From NCBI GenBank assembly GCA_964518905.1, contig CAZFJL010000004.1, positions 67,317 to 131,316 of the forward strand: a stretch of DNA of 64,000 nt, read 5' to 3'. The DNA is from RDYZ01 sp964518905. GTDB taxonomy: Bacteria > Cyanobacteriota > Cyanobacteriia > Cyanobacteriales > Geitlerinemataceae. The position numbers were made by a program, and so were the translations under genes. Shown one piece after another: positions 26,036 to 35,143 of the stretch. Below the pieces are notes generated by a model that was not told the origin of the DNA, searched no databases, and saw only the letters and a list, made by a program, of their open reading frames with translations. The first letter of the stretch is position 1. Each line of letters begins with the position of its first letter.

Positions 26036-26638
26036 ATGCCGGATGTTGCTTGTCATGACATTGAGCCGGAACCTCTGAACGCCGAGCCGTGGGTTGATCT
26101 CAGTCAGTATGACCAGTCGGATTACGATCGCGGTCGTCCCGGCTGGTATGTCTTGCTGTGGTGGTTAGTGCAGGCGGTGGTGTTCCCGCTGAGTTTGCAC
26201 AATATGAGCGGGCTGCGCTGTGCGGTGTTGCGAGCCTTTGGCGCGAAGATCGGGCGTAACGTCCTCGTGCGTCCGACGGCGCGGTTTATCTATCCTTGGA
26301 AAGTCGAGATCGGTAGCCAAAGCTGGATCGGGGATGATGTCATGTTCTACAGTCTCGATCGCATCACGATCGGCTGTCACTGTGTCATTTCACAAAAGAC
26401 GTATCTGTGTACCGGTAGCCACAATATTAGTGATCGCGCGTTTAGCTTGGAAACAGCGCCGATCGTGATCGGCAACGGCGCGTGGGTGGCAGCGGATTGT
26501 TTCGTCGCGCCGGGCGTGACGATCGGCGCGAATACGGTGGTTGGGGCTCGGAGCAGTGTGTTTCGCGATCTGCCTGCGGGCAAAATTTGTTTGGGCGATC
26601 CCTGCAAGCCGCGCCGCGATCGGCAGATGCAATCTTGA
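26036..26638 (+). CDS. WcaF-like hexapeptide-repeat acetyltransferase
   Basis: A 200-residue left-handed beta-helix acetyltransferase of the colanic acid WcaF/NodL type. The N-terminal part has WVDLSQYDQSDYDRGRPGW and a hydrophobic helix (WYVLLWWLVQAVVFPLSL). Hexapeptide repeats follow (VRPTARFIYPWKVEIGSQ, IGDDVMFYSL, ITIGCHCVIS, then APIVIGNGAWVAADCFVAPG). CTGSHNISDR contains the His likely to deprotonate the sugar hydroxyl. It should O-acetylate a polysaccharide intermediate. The ATG at 26036 has GGAAGG 10 bases upstream. It ends the galE-GT-GT set. Confidence 0.9.
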   Translation: MPDVACHDIEPEPLNAEPWVDLSQYDQSDYDRGRPGWYVLLWWLVQAVVFPLSLHNMSGLRCAVLRAFGAKIGRNVLVRPTARFIYPWKVEIGSQSWIGDDVMFYSLDRITIGCHCVISQKTYLCTGSHNISDRAFSLETAPIVIGNGAWVAADCFVAPGVTIGANTVVGARSSVFRDLPAGKICLGDPCKPRRDRQMQS

Positions 26639-26764
26639 ATGGTGCGATCGCGTTAGGATGTCAAAATGCCTGCGATGTGATCGTTTAACACTAAATCCGC
26701 CTTAAATACCCTCAAATTAAGGCATTTAAACTAAGGCATTCAAACTAAGGCATTCAAAACACGA

Positions 26765-27949
26765 TCAGCCGGAATTACCCTCGGTTAAAAATTGCGCCAG
26801 CCGATCGGCGGCCATCTGCAACACCTCCGGCTCTCGCACCAGCGCAAAACGTACATACCCCTCGCCGCTGACGCCAAACCCCGCACCGGGCGACAGCGCC
26901 ACCCCGGTTGCTTGCACTAACCGTACGCAAAAGTCGATCGAATCCGTTGCCCAGCGATCGGGCAGTTTCGCCCAGAGATACATCGTCGCTTCCGGTGTCG
27001 GAACCACCCAGCCGATCGCCGCCAGCGCCGCCACCAGTGCATCACGACGCGTCCGAAATGTCTCGACCGTGCGCGTCACCACGATTTGATCGCCCGTCAG
27101 CGCCTCGATCGCCCCATTCAAAATGCCGCGATACTGATTAAAATCCACCGCCGCTTTAATCCGCCGCAGCGCCAAGATCAGATCCGCATTGCCGATCGCA
27201 TAACCAACCCGAAAGCCGCCCATGTTGTAGGACTTGGACATGGTGAAAAATTCGATCGATCGCTGTTTTTCCGGGTCAGCTTGGAGAACTGAGGGGGGAC
27301 GATGATCGCTAAACACGAGGTCGCCGTAGGGGAAATCGTGGACAAGGACGAGATCGTAACGCTCGCAAAAGGCGATCGCTTCGCGGAAAAAATCGAGGCT
27401 GGCGATCGCGCTGGTGGGGTTGTGGGGATAGCTCAACACCATGAGCTTGGCGCGATCGAGCACGGGTTCAGGAATCGCGCCAAAGTCCGGCAAAAAGTCA
27501 TTTTCAGCCAAGAGCGGCATCGAGTGAATCCGCCCGCCTGCGAGGTGAACGCCGCCGGAGTGGGAGGGATAACCGGGATCTTGGAGTAGGGCATAGTCGC
27601 CCGGTTCGAGCAGCGCCAGGGGAATATGCGCCGTGCCTTCCTGAGAGCCGATCAGCGGCAACACCTCGGTTTCCGCATCAACCGCCACGCCGTAGCGATC
27701 GGTGTACCACTGGGCGGCGGCCTGCCGAAAGGCTTGGGTATTGTTGAACAGCAAATATTGATGGGTGGCTTGATCGTCGAGCGATCGGGCGATCGCGTCG
27801 AGCACCGGTTGGGCGGTGGGCAAGTCTGAGGAGCCGAGGGAGAGATCGATCAGGTCACGCCCTGCGGCGATCGCCGTCGCTTTGGCACGATCCATGTCAG
27901 CAAAAACATTACGTTCGAGCGGGGCGAGGCGTTGGGCAAAACGGATCAT
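26765..27949 (-). CDS. Class I/II PLP-dependent aminotransferase (DapC/DapL-like)
   Basis: A 394-residue fold-type I aminotransferase. The PLP Lys is K239 in TMSKSYNMGGFRVG; the ring-stacking and phosphate-binding elements GSQEGTAHI, SYPHNPTSA (Asn contacts the cofactor ring) and VHDFPYGDL are present, with the carboxylate-binding Arg in GYVRFALV. The sequence is closest in pattern to LL-diaminopimelate and succinyl-diaminopimelate aminotransferases, so lysine or cell-wall precursor synthesis is possible, but substrate cannot be fixed from motifs. It is convergent with the acetyltransferase and divergent from a small conserved gene starting 37 bases away. Confidence 0.88.
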   Translation of the reverse strand: MIRFAQRLAPLERNVFADMDRAKATAIAAGRDLIDLSLGSSDLPTAQPVLDAIARSLDDQATHQYLLFNNTQAFRQAAAQWYTDRYGVAVDAETEVLPLIGSQEGTAHIPLALLEPGDYALLQDPGYPSHSGGVHLAGGRIHSMPLLAENDFLPDFGAIPEPVLDRAKLMVLSYPHNPTSAIASLDFFREAIAFCERYDLVLVHDFPYGDLVFSDHRPPSVLQADPEKQRSIEFFTMSKSYNMGGFRVGYAIGNADLILALRRIKAAVDFNQYRGILNGAIEALTGDQIVVTRTVETFRTRRDALVAALAAIGWVVPTPEATMYLWAKLPDRWATDSIDFCVRLVQATGVALSPGAGFGVSGEGYVRFALVREPEVLQMAADRLAQFLTEGNSG

Positions 27950-27986
27950 AATTAACAATTATTCGTTATTAATCACTCATTATTCA

Positions 27987-28265
27987 TTGCTTTACTACAC
28001 TCTGCGCGTCAAACAAAACGGTCAATATCTCGGAGCGACGCCGAACCCCGATCGCCCCGATCGCTTCGTTCTGGTCTTCACCGAAACTGCCGACGCTTTG
28101 AGCTACCTCAATGCCCACGCGGCGGGCTTGGAAGATCGCTTCGCCGTCGAGACGATCAATCAAACCCAAGTCGGCGCAATCCTCGAACGCTGGAACTTTG
28201 CCGGGATCGGTCTCGTGCGTGATCCCCGACTGCCCGAGCTTGAATTCGCAACTCATTTAAGCTAA
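27987..28265 (+). CDS. Small conserved protein, function unknown
   Basis: A 92-residue protein beginning LYYTLRVKQNGQYLGATPNP and continuing RFVLVFTETADALSYLNAH. The mixed alpha/beta pattern, with several aromatic residues at the start, is regular and protein-like. I do not recognise the family. The best start is a TTG at 27987; the open frame upstream overlaps the divergent aminotransferase gene and is not credible there. No Shine-Dalgarno sequence is obvious. Confidence 0.6.
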   Translation: MLYYTLRVKQNGQYLGATPNPDRPDRFVLVFTETADALSYLNAHAAGLEDRFAVETINQTQVGAILERWNFAGIGLVRDPRLPELEFATHLS

Positions 28266-28431
28266 TCCGACCCTAATTCCAGCAAAATCCGGCTCTAAGG
28301 GATGACCGCGATCGCGCTACAGTGATAATCCTGAACAATAAACAGATTGCTCTGGCGTCGATCGGTCACTCAGACCCCGATACCGGCGCATGTTGCCTTA
28401 AACTCCATCAATTTCGCGTTTATCCGACCCT

Positions 28432-29394
28432 ATGAACGTACTCGTCACCGGCGCTAATGGCTTCACCGGCTCGCACCTCGTCCGCGCCCTGCTCGATCGC
28501 GGCGATCGCGTCACGGCGCTGGTACGCATCTCTAGCGATGTGTCGCGCTTGAAGGGATTGAACATCACCTACGCTTACGGGGACGTGACCGATCGGGCAT
28601 CGCTAGACAAGGCGATGATCGGGATTGAGCGGGTGTTTCACGTGGCGGCGTTTGTGGAGCTGGGTTTGGTGGATGCCGATCGGATGCGGCGCGTGAATGT
28701 GGACGGGACGCGGAATGTGATCGAAGCCGCGCGGGCGGCCAATGTCGCGAAAATCGTCTATTGCAGCACGGTCGGCATTTACGGCGATACGAAGGGCGAG
28801 GTGATTGACGAAACCTATCAGCGTCAGCAAGCCGAATTTTCCTCGGCCTACGATGAGACGAAATTGGGGGCGCAGGAACTGGTCAATCAGGCCGTAGCCG
28901 ACGGGATGGACATCGTCAGCATCATGCCGTCGGGGATTTTCGGCGCGGATGATCCGCATTTTGGCCCCGTGATTAAAAATTTCCTCCAGGGTCGGTTGCG
29001 CGTCTGGGCGGGCGGCGATCGCATCACCGGGATTGTTCACGTCGATGATCTCGTCGATCTGATGTTACGCGCGGCGGACAACGCGGCGGCGGGCGAGCAT
29101 TTCATCGGCACGGCGGGGGATCTGACGACGCGGGATATGTTTTCGATCCTCAGCGAGGCGGGCGGGGTGACACCACCGACGGAGTTACCGGAGCCGCTGG
29201 TGCGGTTAATCGCCAATATTCTCGATCCGATCGGGCGTGTGCTGTCGTGGAATCCGCCGATCGGGCGGGAGCGGGCGCACTATGTTTACGATCGCTGTGT
29301 GCGAATTTCGAGCGAGAAGGCTCGGCGGGATCTGGGTTGGGAGCCGCGATCGGTGGAGACGGTGTTATTGGAAATCGTCAAGGCGTTGCGTTAA
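28432..29394 (+). CDS. NAD(P)-dependent epimerase/dehydratase (HpnA/DFR-like)
   Basis: A 320-residue extended SDR. NVLVTGANGFTGSHLVRALL gives the TGxxGxxG Rossmann motif; catalytic residues are S112 (YCSTVG), Y140 and K144 (YDETK). The next segment IMPSGIFGADDPHFGP and HVDDLV match the dihydroflavonol-4-reductase/HpnA branch. HpnA relatives occur in hopanoid clusters and others reduce or epimerise small molecules; the substrate is open. It stands apart from the polysaccharide genes, after a 166-base gap containing no feature. Confidence 0.88.
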   Translation: MNVLVTGANGFTGSHLVRALLDRGDRVTALVRISSDVSRLKGLNITYAYGDVTDRASLDKAMIGIERVFHVAAFVELGLVDADRMRRVNVDGTRNVIEAARAANVAKIVYCSTVGIYGDTKGEVIDETYQRQQAEFSSAYDETKLGAQELVNQAVADGMDIVSIMPSGIFGADDPHFGPVIKNFLQGRLRVWAGGDRITGIVHVDDLVDLMLRAADNAAAGEHFIGTAGDLTTRDMFSILSEAGGVTPPTELPEPLVRLIANILDPIGRVLSWNPPIGRERAHYVYDRCVRISSEKARRDLGWEPRSVETVLLEIVKALR

Positions 29395-29503
29395 TTTGAC
29401 CGACGCAGTTAACGATTTGATCGGCTCACGATCGGCTCGATCTCAGGCTACGATCGGGATCGAAACCAACCTGTGAACGGGCTATGCAGACAACTCTGAT
29501 TCA

Positions 29504-29650
29504 GTGGTGGATTTACAGCATCGTCGGTTTGAGGTGTTTCGGGAGTCGGATGGGGTGACGTATCGGCAGCAACAGACGATCGCGGATGAGCCGATCGCGC
29601 TGGTTGCGTTTCCGGAGATTACGGTGAATCCGGTGACGATTTTGAATTAA
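29504..29650 (+). pseudogene. Uma2 (DUF820) gene remnant
   Basis: The reading VVDLQHRRFEVFRESDGVTY followed by PIALVAFPEITVNPVTILN and a stop matches only the last 48 residues of Uma2-family proteins (the WVVDL ... FPE ... ending). No start or catalytic PD-(D/E)XK core is present upstream in frame. The remaining parts of 29395-29856 hold no gene; 29740-29840 contains short diverged repeats. Confidence 0.7.
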
Positions 29651-29856
29651 CGTTTCCGCCCGCAAAATCATGGTCTAGCTCAGTTGCGGCCACGCCGTGT
29701 GTCCACTCTTGCCCCATTCCGTTGAGCCAACCACTCCGAACGACGGCAACACAGAGCGAAGTCGAAGCCCAATGTGTGTTTTGCGAGGCGTGCTGCCTTC
29801 GCAAAGCGACGACCCTGTCAACGACTTCGCTCCGTGTTCAGGTTTTAAGCTAAACC

Positions 29857-30279
29857 CTAACCTTCGACAACCTTAGCCGACAGGATTTTGTCACCCTGAC
29901 GAATCGCATTCACCACATCCATATCGCCCGTCTGACCAAACACCGTATGCACTCCATCCAGGTGCGGCTGCGGCGAATGGCAGACAAAAAACTGACTGCC
30001 GCCGGTATCGCGACCCGCGTGCGCCATCGACAGCGAACCCGCCTGATGCTTATGCTCGTTAATCTCACACTTAATCGTGTAGCCGGGGCCGCCCGTTCCC
30101 GTTCCCTTCGGGCAACCACCCTGGATCACAAAATCCGGGATCACACGGTGAAAATTCAACCCGTCGTAGAATCCATCCTTGATTAGTTTCGTGAAATTCT
30201 CAACCGTTTTCGGCGCAGCATCATCGAAAAACGTGATGTTAATCGTGCCTTTTTCGGTTTCCATAATGGCTTTGGTCAC
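29857..30279 (-). CDS. Cyclophilin-type peptidyl-prolyl isomerase
   Basis: A 140-residue cytoplasmic cyclophilin. The active-site Arg is in FHRVIPDFVIQGG; GTGTGGPGY and MAHAGRDTGGSQFFV complete the core, followed by HLDGVHTVFGQ. A Lys replaces some of the eukaryotic insert residues, and the length is that of the short bacterial PpiB/Ppi type. It catalyses cis-trans isomerisation at Xaa-Pro bonds. There is no signal peptide. The start is ATG or GTG at 30279; a 295-base gap separates it from the divergent methyltransferase gene and should hold both promoters. Confidence 0.95.
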   Translation of the reverse strand: MTKAIMETEKGTINITFFDDAAPKTVENFTKLIKDGFYDGLNFHRVIPDFVIQGGCPKGTGTGGPGYTIKCEINEHKHQAGSLSMAHAGRDTGGSQFFVCHSPQPHLDGVHTVFGQTGDMDVVNAIRQGDKILSAKVVEG

Positions 30280-30574
30280 AGTCGTTCCTTCCCTATGGGA
30301 TAAGTGTGTTAAGTCAAATTAGATCTGTTCAAATCAGATCTATCTCAATCTAAGAGCGTCGCCGCTGCGATTGTTACGATCGTCGTGCGATCGCGCCGAC
30401 ATCAGCCGCGAGCGCTTTATCTTAACGTACGGTCTTTTCTGTGGGTTTAAGCGAACCGTGACAGAGCTTGACAGAGCTTGACAGAACTGTTGCAACTCGC
30501 CATCTACCGCCCACCATCGATCGTCGCCTGCCCTCACCCGCCCTCATCTCACGCTTTCACCCGCCCGATCACTT

Positions 30575-31708
30575 ATGACTTCATCCGCCACCCACGCCTA
30601 CTTCGCCACCGTTGCGCGGGGACTCGAACCGATCGCCGCCCGCGAACTGCGGAACCTCGGCGCTCAGAATATTACCGAAGACTACATGGGCGTCCACTTC
30701 AGCGGCGATCGTGAACTGCTCTATCGCGTTAACCTCTGGTCGCGCACCATGTTTCGCATCCTGATGCCCCTGCGCGAATTTGGCTGCAAGGACGCGCAGG
30801 AACTCTACGAAAATGTCAAGGCGATCGCCTGGGAAGACGTCCTCTCGCCGGAGAAAACCCTCTCAGTACGCGCCACCGGTGGCAACGAAACCCTGAACCA
30901 TACCCACTTCACGGCTCTCCAGGTCAAAAAAGCGATCGTCGATCGCCAGTGGAAACAGTTCGGCACGCGATCGAGCGTCGATCGTGATCAACCCGATGTC
31001 TCGATCAATCTCCACGTCCATAACGATCAGGCCGTTCTTAGCCTCGACAGCTCCGGCGACAGCCTGCACCGACGCGGCTACCGTCCCGCCGTCGGCGCTG
31101 CCCCGCTCAAGGAAACCCTCGCCTCGGCACTGCTCGCCCTCGCCGAATACGACCCGAGTTTACCCTTGGTTGATCCGATGTGTGGCTCCGGCACGATCGC
31201 GATCGAGGCCGGGTTAATCGCCCGCAATATCGCGCCGGGACTGTTTCGCGAGGAGTTTGGGTTTATGGGCTGGGACGATTTCGATGCGGCACTCTGGGAT
31301 CGCGTCTGCGATGAAGCGATCGCCGAGCAGCGTCCGGCTCCCGCGCCGATCGAAGCCAGCGACATTGATCGCAACGCGATCGGTCACGCCCGCCACAACG
31401 CTGAACTCTGCGGCCTCGAATCAACGATTCAGTTTCGCGAGGGCGATGTGCGCGATTTGAAAGCGCCTAGCGATCGGGGCATGGTGATGTGCAATCCGCC
31501 CTACGGCGAGCGCCTGGGCGAAGTGGAAGAACTCGGCGTGTTTTACAAACAGTTTGGCGACGTGCTCAAGCAACAATTTAAAGGCTGGGTGGCCTATATT
31601 TTGACGACCAAACCGCTCTCAAAGCGCGTCGGACTGCGGGCGGCGAAACGCTTCCCGATCGATAACGGTGGCCTCGCCTGTACGTTACTGCGCTACGAGT
31701 TGTACTAA
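30575..31708 (+). CDS. THUMP-domain RNA methyltransferase (RlmL/YcbY N-terminal type)
   Basis: A 377-residue S-adenosylmethionine-dependent methyltransferase. The N-terminus (YFATVARGLEPIAARELRNL) and the following THUMP domain (about 45-160) bind RNA. The Rossmann core has the SAM-binding DPMCGSGTIAIEAGL and catalytic NPPYGERLG (N307-PPYG). It matches the UPF0020 family whose E. coli member RlmL methylates G2445 of 23S rRNA; related enzymes modify tRNA, so the exact target is not certain. It has no fused RlmK part. Length is typical for the single-domain cyanobacterial form. Confidence 0.92.
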   Translation: MTSSATHAYFATVARGLEPIAARELRNLGAQNITEDYMGVHFSGDRELLYRVNLWSRTMFRILMPLREFGCKDAQELYENVKAIAWEDVLSPEKTLSVRATGGNETLNHTHFTALQVKKAIVDRQWKQFGTRSSVDRDQPDVSINLHVHNDQAVLSLDSSGDSLHRRGYRPAVGAAPLKETLASALLALAEYDPSLPLVDPMCGSGTIAIEAGLIARNIAPGLFREEFGFMGWDDFDAALWDRVCDEAIAEQRPAPAPIEASDIDRNAIGHARHNAELCGLESTIQFREGDVRDLKAPSDRGMVMCNPPYGERLGEVEELGVFYKQFGDVLKQQFKGWVAYILTTKPLSKRVGLRAAKRFPIDNGGLACTLLRYELY

Positions 31709-31900
31709 CCCGACATCATCAAGGCTCGCTCATTCAAAAAAACGTATTCCGCAATACAGCTCGACCAAATCCTTTTGTCAAAAGTCTTTCAGCCTTAACG
31801 ATCACCTCGATCGACCCTCAAAAACGTCCGGATCGCATCTCAAACTCGTGAAAATATCGGCAGATCATAACTTTTGTAACAAAGATCCAGTGTTCTTTGC

Positions 31901-32043
31901 TACACTTTTGCGAGCATGAAGAAATCACTCGTGCGCGAGTGCGGTGCGGTAACGCATCCTGCGTTTTCCTCATTGCTTACGTGATTGGTTAATTGTTTGG
32001 TTTTTGGTGGGTCAGTCTTGGTGAAGACTGGCCGCTTTTTTTT
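31901..32043 (+). ncRNA. Candidate small RNA with three hairpins
   Basis: An extended -10-like element TGC-TACACT ends at 31906. After it come CACTCG-TGCG-CGAGTG (31926-31941), AACGCA-TCC-TGCGTT (31951-31965) and a strong terminator ending at 32043. Transcription from about 31913 would give a structured RNA of about 130 bases. A 22-codon frame (starting at 31916) overlaps it but has no ribosome binding site. It lies in a 588-base gap without a gene. I do not recognise it as Yfr1, Yfr2, 6S or a riboswitch. Confidence 0.4.
32010..32043 (+). terminator. Intrinsic terminator
   Basis: GGTCAGTCTT and AAGACTGGCC form a 10-base-pair stem with loop GGTG, followed by GC and eight T. No protein gene ends just before it, which is the main reason to suspect a short RNA transcript upstream. 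Confidence 0.8.
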
Positions 32044-32296
32044 GCTCTTTTTGAGTATTTTTGATCTATTTTTGGCCAGCTATGCGATTTCGTATTGCAG
32101 TTTACAGCGGACATTCGGAAACTTGAATCACCTAAAGCAGCGTCAGTTGATTGTGCTAACCTAACGAAGTTGAAGCGCGATATTAACAAAAGCTACGAAT
32201 CGCGATGAGATGTGAAGTGCTAGCTAGCCCCGATTCATTCTCTATCCATACACTTCCCTCGCCTTCACCCTTGATATCCCTCAGCATTGAGCTTTC

Positions 32297-33127
32297 ATGA
32301 CTATTGCAACGGCTGCTCCCCTACGCCCACGGTGGCCGGGGATTTTGTTTAATGCTGCGCTACACGTTGGCGCACTGTTTGTACTGCTTCCTCAAAACTT
32401 TTCCTGGTCGGCGGTTGGCCTGACAGCTTTTCTCTGGTGGGTAACCGGTTGCCTTGGCATTACGGTCGGCTACCACCGGCTGATTGCTCACCGGAGCTTT
32501 ACGGTTCCGAAGTGGTTGGAATACATTTTTGTGATTTGCGGTACGCTCACCGCTCAGGGGGGTGTTTTGGTCTGGGTCAGCTACCACCGCGCCCACCACA
32601 AAGGCGTTGATAGCGACGGTGATCCCCATACCCCCGTTGATGGCTTCTGGTGGAGCCACATGGGTTGGTTGATGGTTCACCATCCGCTCAAGGGTAAGTG
32701 CGATCGTTTCATCAAAGACATCATCGACGATCCGGTTTACCGTTTCTGCGATCGGTATTTCATCGAAATTCAGGCCGCCTTTGCCGTGTTGCTGTACCTG
32801 ATCGGCGGTTGGCCGTTTGTGGTCTGGGGCGTGTTCTTCCGCCTGATCTTCGTCACCCACGTCACGTGCATGGTCAACAGCGTTACCCATACCTTTGGCT
32901 ACCGTAACTACAACAGCAAGGATCGATCGACCAATAACTGGATCGTCGCCGCACTAACCCACGGCGAAGGCTGGCACAACAACCACCACGGTCATAAATA
33001 TTCCGCAAAATTCGGTCATAAGTGGTGGGAAATCGATGTGGGCTGGTGGGTAATTCAATGTCTGGCGGCGCTGGGCTTGGCGAAAAACATCAAGCTGCCG
33101 AAAATATCGTCTTCTGAAGCTGTATAG
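32297..33127 (+). CDS. desC: Acyl-lipid Delta9 fatty acid desaturase
   Basis: A 276-residue membrane di-iron desaturase. The three histidine boxes are HRLIAH (60-65), HRAHH (97-101) and HNNHH (227-231, within EGWHNNHH), with correct spacing. Four hydrophobic segments cross the thylakoid or plasma membrane. In cyanobacteria DesC introduces the first double bond at C9 of stearoyl or palmitoyl chains on glycerolipids, using ferredoxin. Length and box sequences agree with DesC rather than DesA or DesB. A strong symmetrical terminator follows. Confidence 0.95.
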   Translation: MTIATAAPLRPRWPGILFNAALHVGALFVLLPQNFSWSAVGLTAFLWWVTGCLGITVGYHRLIAHRSFTVPKWLEYIFVICGTLTAQGGVLVWVSYHRAHHKGVDSDGDPHTPVDGFWWSHMGWLMVHHPLKGKCDRFIKDIIDDPVYRFCDRYFIEIQAAFAVLLYLIGGWPFVVWGVFFRLIFVTHVTCMVNSVTHTFGYRNYNSKDRSTNNWIVAALTHGEGWHNNHHGHKYSAKFGHKWWEIDVGWWVIQCLAALGLAKNIKLPKISSSEAV

Positions 33128-33164
33128 CGGATTTGTGCTTCGTTAAAACTGCGTACACAAAAAC

Positions 33165-33206
33165 AAAAAACGTAGAGGGTTAATCTGTTACCTTCTACGT
33201 TTTTTT
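33165..33206. terminator. Bidirectional intrinsic terminator after desC
   Basis: A6-CGTAGA-GGGT pairs with ACC-TTCTACG-T6 around TAATCTGTT. The A and T runs make it work from both sides, here mainly for desC, which ends 37 bases upstream. Confidence 0.85.
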
Positions 33207-33222
33207 GATCTTTACAGGATCT

Positions 33223-33344
33223 CATACGAAATCCGGTTCTGTCTGGGAAAAGGAAAAGAGCGTCTATGAGCACTGAGCGGAGTCGAAGTGCGGTGTTCGC
33301 CTAGATCGACGATCTAGGCTTATACACAGTCGGATTTGGTATTA
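33223..33344. repeat. MITE-like repeat, copy 3 (inverted)
   Basis: Inverted orientation of the block at 1798, with left end ATACGAAATCCGG and right end CGGATTTGGTAT. The interior holds GCACTGAGCGGAGTCGAAGT and GCGGTGTTCGCC. With the terminator it fills most of the 338-base gap after desC. Confidence 0.85.
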
Positions 33345-33465
33345 TGGCCTGCGATCAATTCACTCAAAACGAGCCACCTTGACTCTGTTCTGCTGTGCCA
33401 AAGACCGCATTTCGACAGGCTCAATGCTCTTATGCTCTCAGGTTAGACTGATCGCATTGATGCTG

Positions 33466-34791
33466 CTAATTCGAGGAGCCCGATTCGAGACGGCGCTTCC
33501 ATTCCGCGTCAACGCGATCGGGGTTTTCGAGTTCCTGGGTCGAAAGGTCGGTTTCGGTGGTGTAGGCGAGGTCGTCGTCCGAGATGGTTTGCGTATTCGC
33601 GAACTGTTGCGCGAAGGCGAGTTTCGGGGCGAGTGTGGTTTGCTTCCGGGTCAGGATTTTGGCCTGGGCTTGACGCTGGGCGTTGCGTGCTTCGACCTTG
33701 GCGTTATAGCCCTTGAGCCAGAAAAAGCGTAGGGCGGGGACGGCTAGGAAGGCCGTACCGTAGACCAGTAAGATGCCGTAGATGGGATAGACAAAGCCGA
33801 CGAGTCCGCCGAGTTCTGCGGCGATCGTCCCGTCCCCGAGCATGACGCCCAGCACGATCGCGCCGACCAAGTTCACGACCCCCAAACCTGCCGCCATCAC
33901 CAGTTGACCGGATTCGGCGCGGCTAAATAGCCACTTCTCTTCTTTGAGATGGCCAGCTTTCGCCGTGGCGGTCAGAGCGCGAGTTGACGTCGCGGCGCGG
34001 ACTTGCAGTTCGGGGAAATGGTAGACCAGATCACCTGCGGGGCTGACTTCCGGCTTGCCATTGAAGCGGAGCAGTACCGGCAACATGTAGTCTTCGTCGT
34101 CGGGGTCAGCGCCGAGATCGTCCATGTAGGGCGCGATCTGTTCGGCTACGACTGCGCCGCCGTTGGCCTGGATCACAGAACCGATCGCCTGCCAGCGACG
34201 TTCATCGATTTCTGCGTTCGGGTTGCCGTCACCAAACAGGAACGAAAACACCGATTCGAGGAAATTCATCTCCGGCTTGTCGCCTGACTTTTTGTTGCCG
34301 CGCCAGGACTCTTGGTCGCGACGCTGGCGCGGCTGGCCGCCAAAGTCGTAGATCCAGAACAAATCAAAGAGGGAGAAGCGCGGCATGAAGGTCATGCCGC
34401 CGCCGCCGCGATTGTCTTCGTCGCGGTTGCTGCTAGCCGCGATCGTAATTGCCACGATCGCCAGAAAGATCAACAGGATCGACGCGATCAAAATCGTGCC
34501 AAACGAAATCCGAATGATGTAGAACAACACCCGCCAGATTTTTTGCCAGGTTTCTTGTAGGCGCAGCTTAAACGATCGGCTGCGAAGGACGCCGCGCAAA
34601 TTTTTCGGAAATAGATAGACCAGATCGCCGGTATCGGCAACCTGCATGTGGCCACCGGCATCGGTTGCGATCGCCAATAAGCCTTGTTCAACCGTCGCCA
34701 CATTCAGACCGGCCTGGGTGGCAACATCACCCACGGTGACGCGATAGTTCAGTTGTTCGACGGCATTAATAATGGCTGGATTCGGCACCAT
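33466..34791 (-). CDS. Conserved membrane protein shared by cyanobacteria and chloroplasts
   Basis: A 441-residue protein. The N-terminus (PNPAIINAVEQLNYRVTVGD, then VATQAGLNVATVEQGL) looks like a helix-turn-helix fold. A membrane helix follows (about 93-117), then a charged loop with an RGGGGMTFMPRFSLFD turn, a second N-terminal-like repeat (about 195-260), and two more membrane helices (about 300-352). A proline-free basic C-terminal tail ends the protein. I believe it corresponds to a group with an Arabidopsis chloroplast member sometimes labelled iron-sulfur cluster related; that label is weakly supported. It is divergent from the next gene and likely a thylakoid or plasma membrane protein. 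Confidence 0.7.
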   Translation of the reverse strand: MVPNPAIINAVEQLNYRVTVGDVATQAGLNVATVEQGLLAIATDAGGHMQVADTGDLVYLFPKNLRGVLRSRSFKLRLQETWQKIWRVLFYIIRISFGTILIASILLIFLAIVAITIAASSNRDEDNRGGGGMTFMPRFSLFDLFWIYDFGGQPRQRRDQESWRGNKKSGDKPEMNFLESVFSFLFGDGNPNAEIDERRWQAIGSVIQANGGAVVAEQIAPYMDDLGADPDDEDYMLPVLLRFNGKPEVSPAGDLVYHFPELQVRAATSTRALTATAKAGHLKEEKWLFSRAESGQLVMAAGLGVVNLVGAIVLGVMLGDGTIAAELGGLVGFVYPIYGILLVYGTAFLAVPALRFFWLKGYNAKVEARNAQRQAQAKILTRKQTTLAPKLAFAQQFANTQTISDDDLAYTTETDLSTQELENPDRVDAEWKRRLESGSSN

Positions 34792-35143
34792 TGTTTCGTT
34801 CTCCAGTTCTCGTTCGGGGTTCAGGCAGACTTCAGGCAGACTTCAGGCACGAATCTGGCGACATTCCATACCGTTGATCGTCAATTGATCTTGGATTACA
34901 ACGATGAAACAGATCGAGGGCGATCGCCGGGTCTGGTTCTACATCCGACGGAAGATCTCGAAGGCCAGTTCGTCGTGCGACGCGATCGCTCTTAGACTCA
35001 TTATAGGGAGCGCATTTTTTGCCGATCGTTCGGAAATTTCACCCCGTCGATGGGTGGGATCGCAGGATGCGCGTTCAGCGTTGACCTGTTGGCGCACCCG
35101 TTGCATGTTCAATTGTCCGACCGTTTGCCCCAATTACTCCGTT
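34792..35143. other. Divergent intergenic region with an 11-base tandem repeat
   Basis: About 350 bases between divergent genes. TTCAGGCAGAC occurs twice in tandem (34820-34841), with a partial third unit to 34850. The open frame that continues upstream of 35144 does not look like protein. No other feature is visible. Confidence 0.5.
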
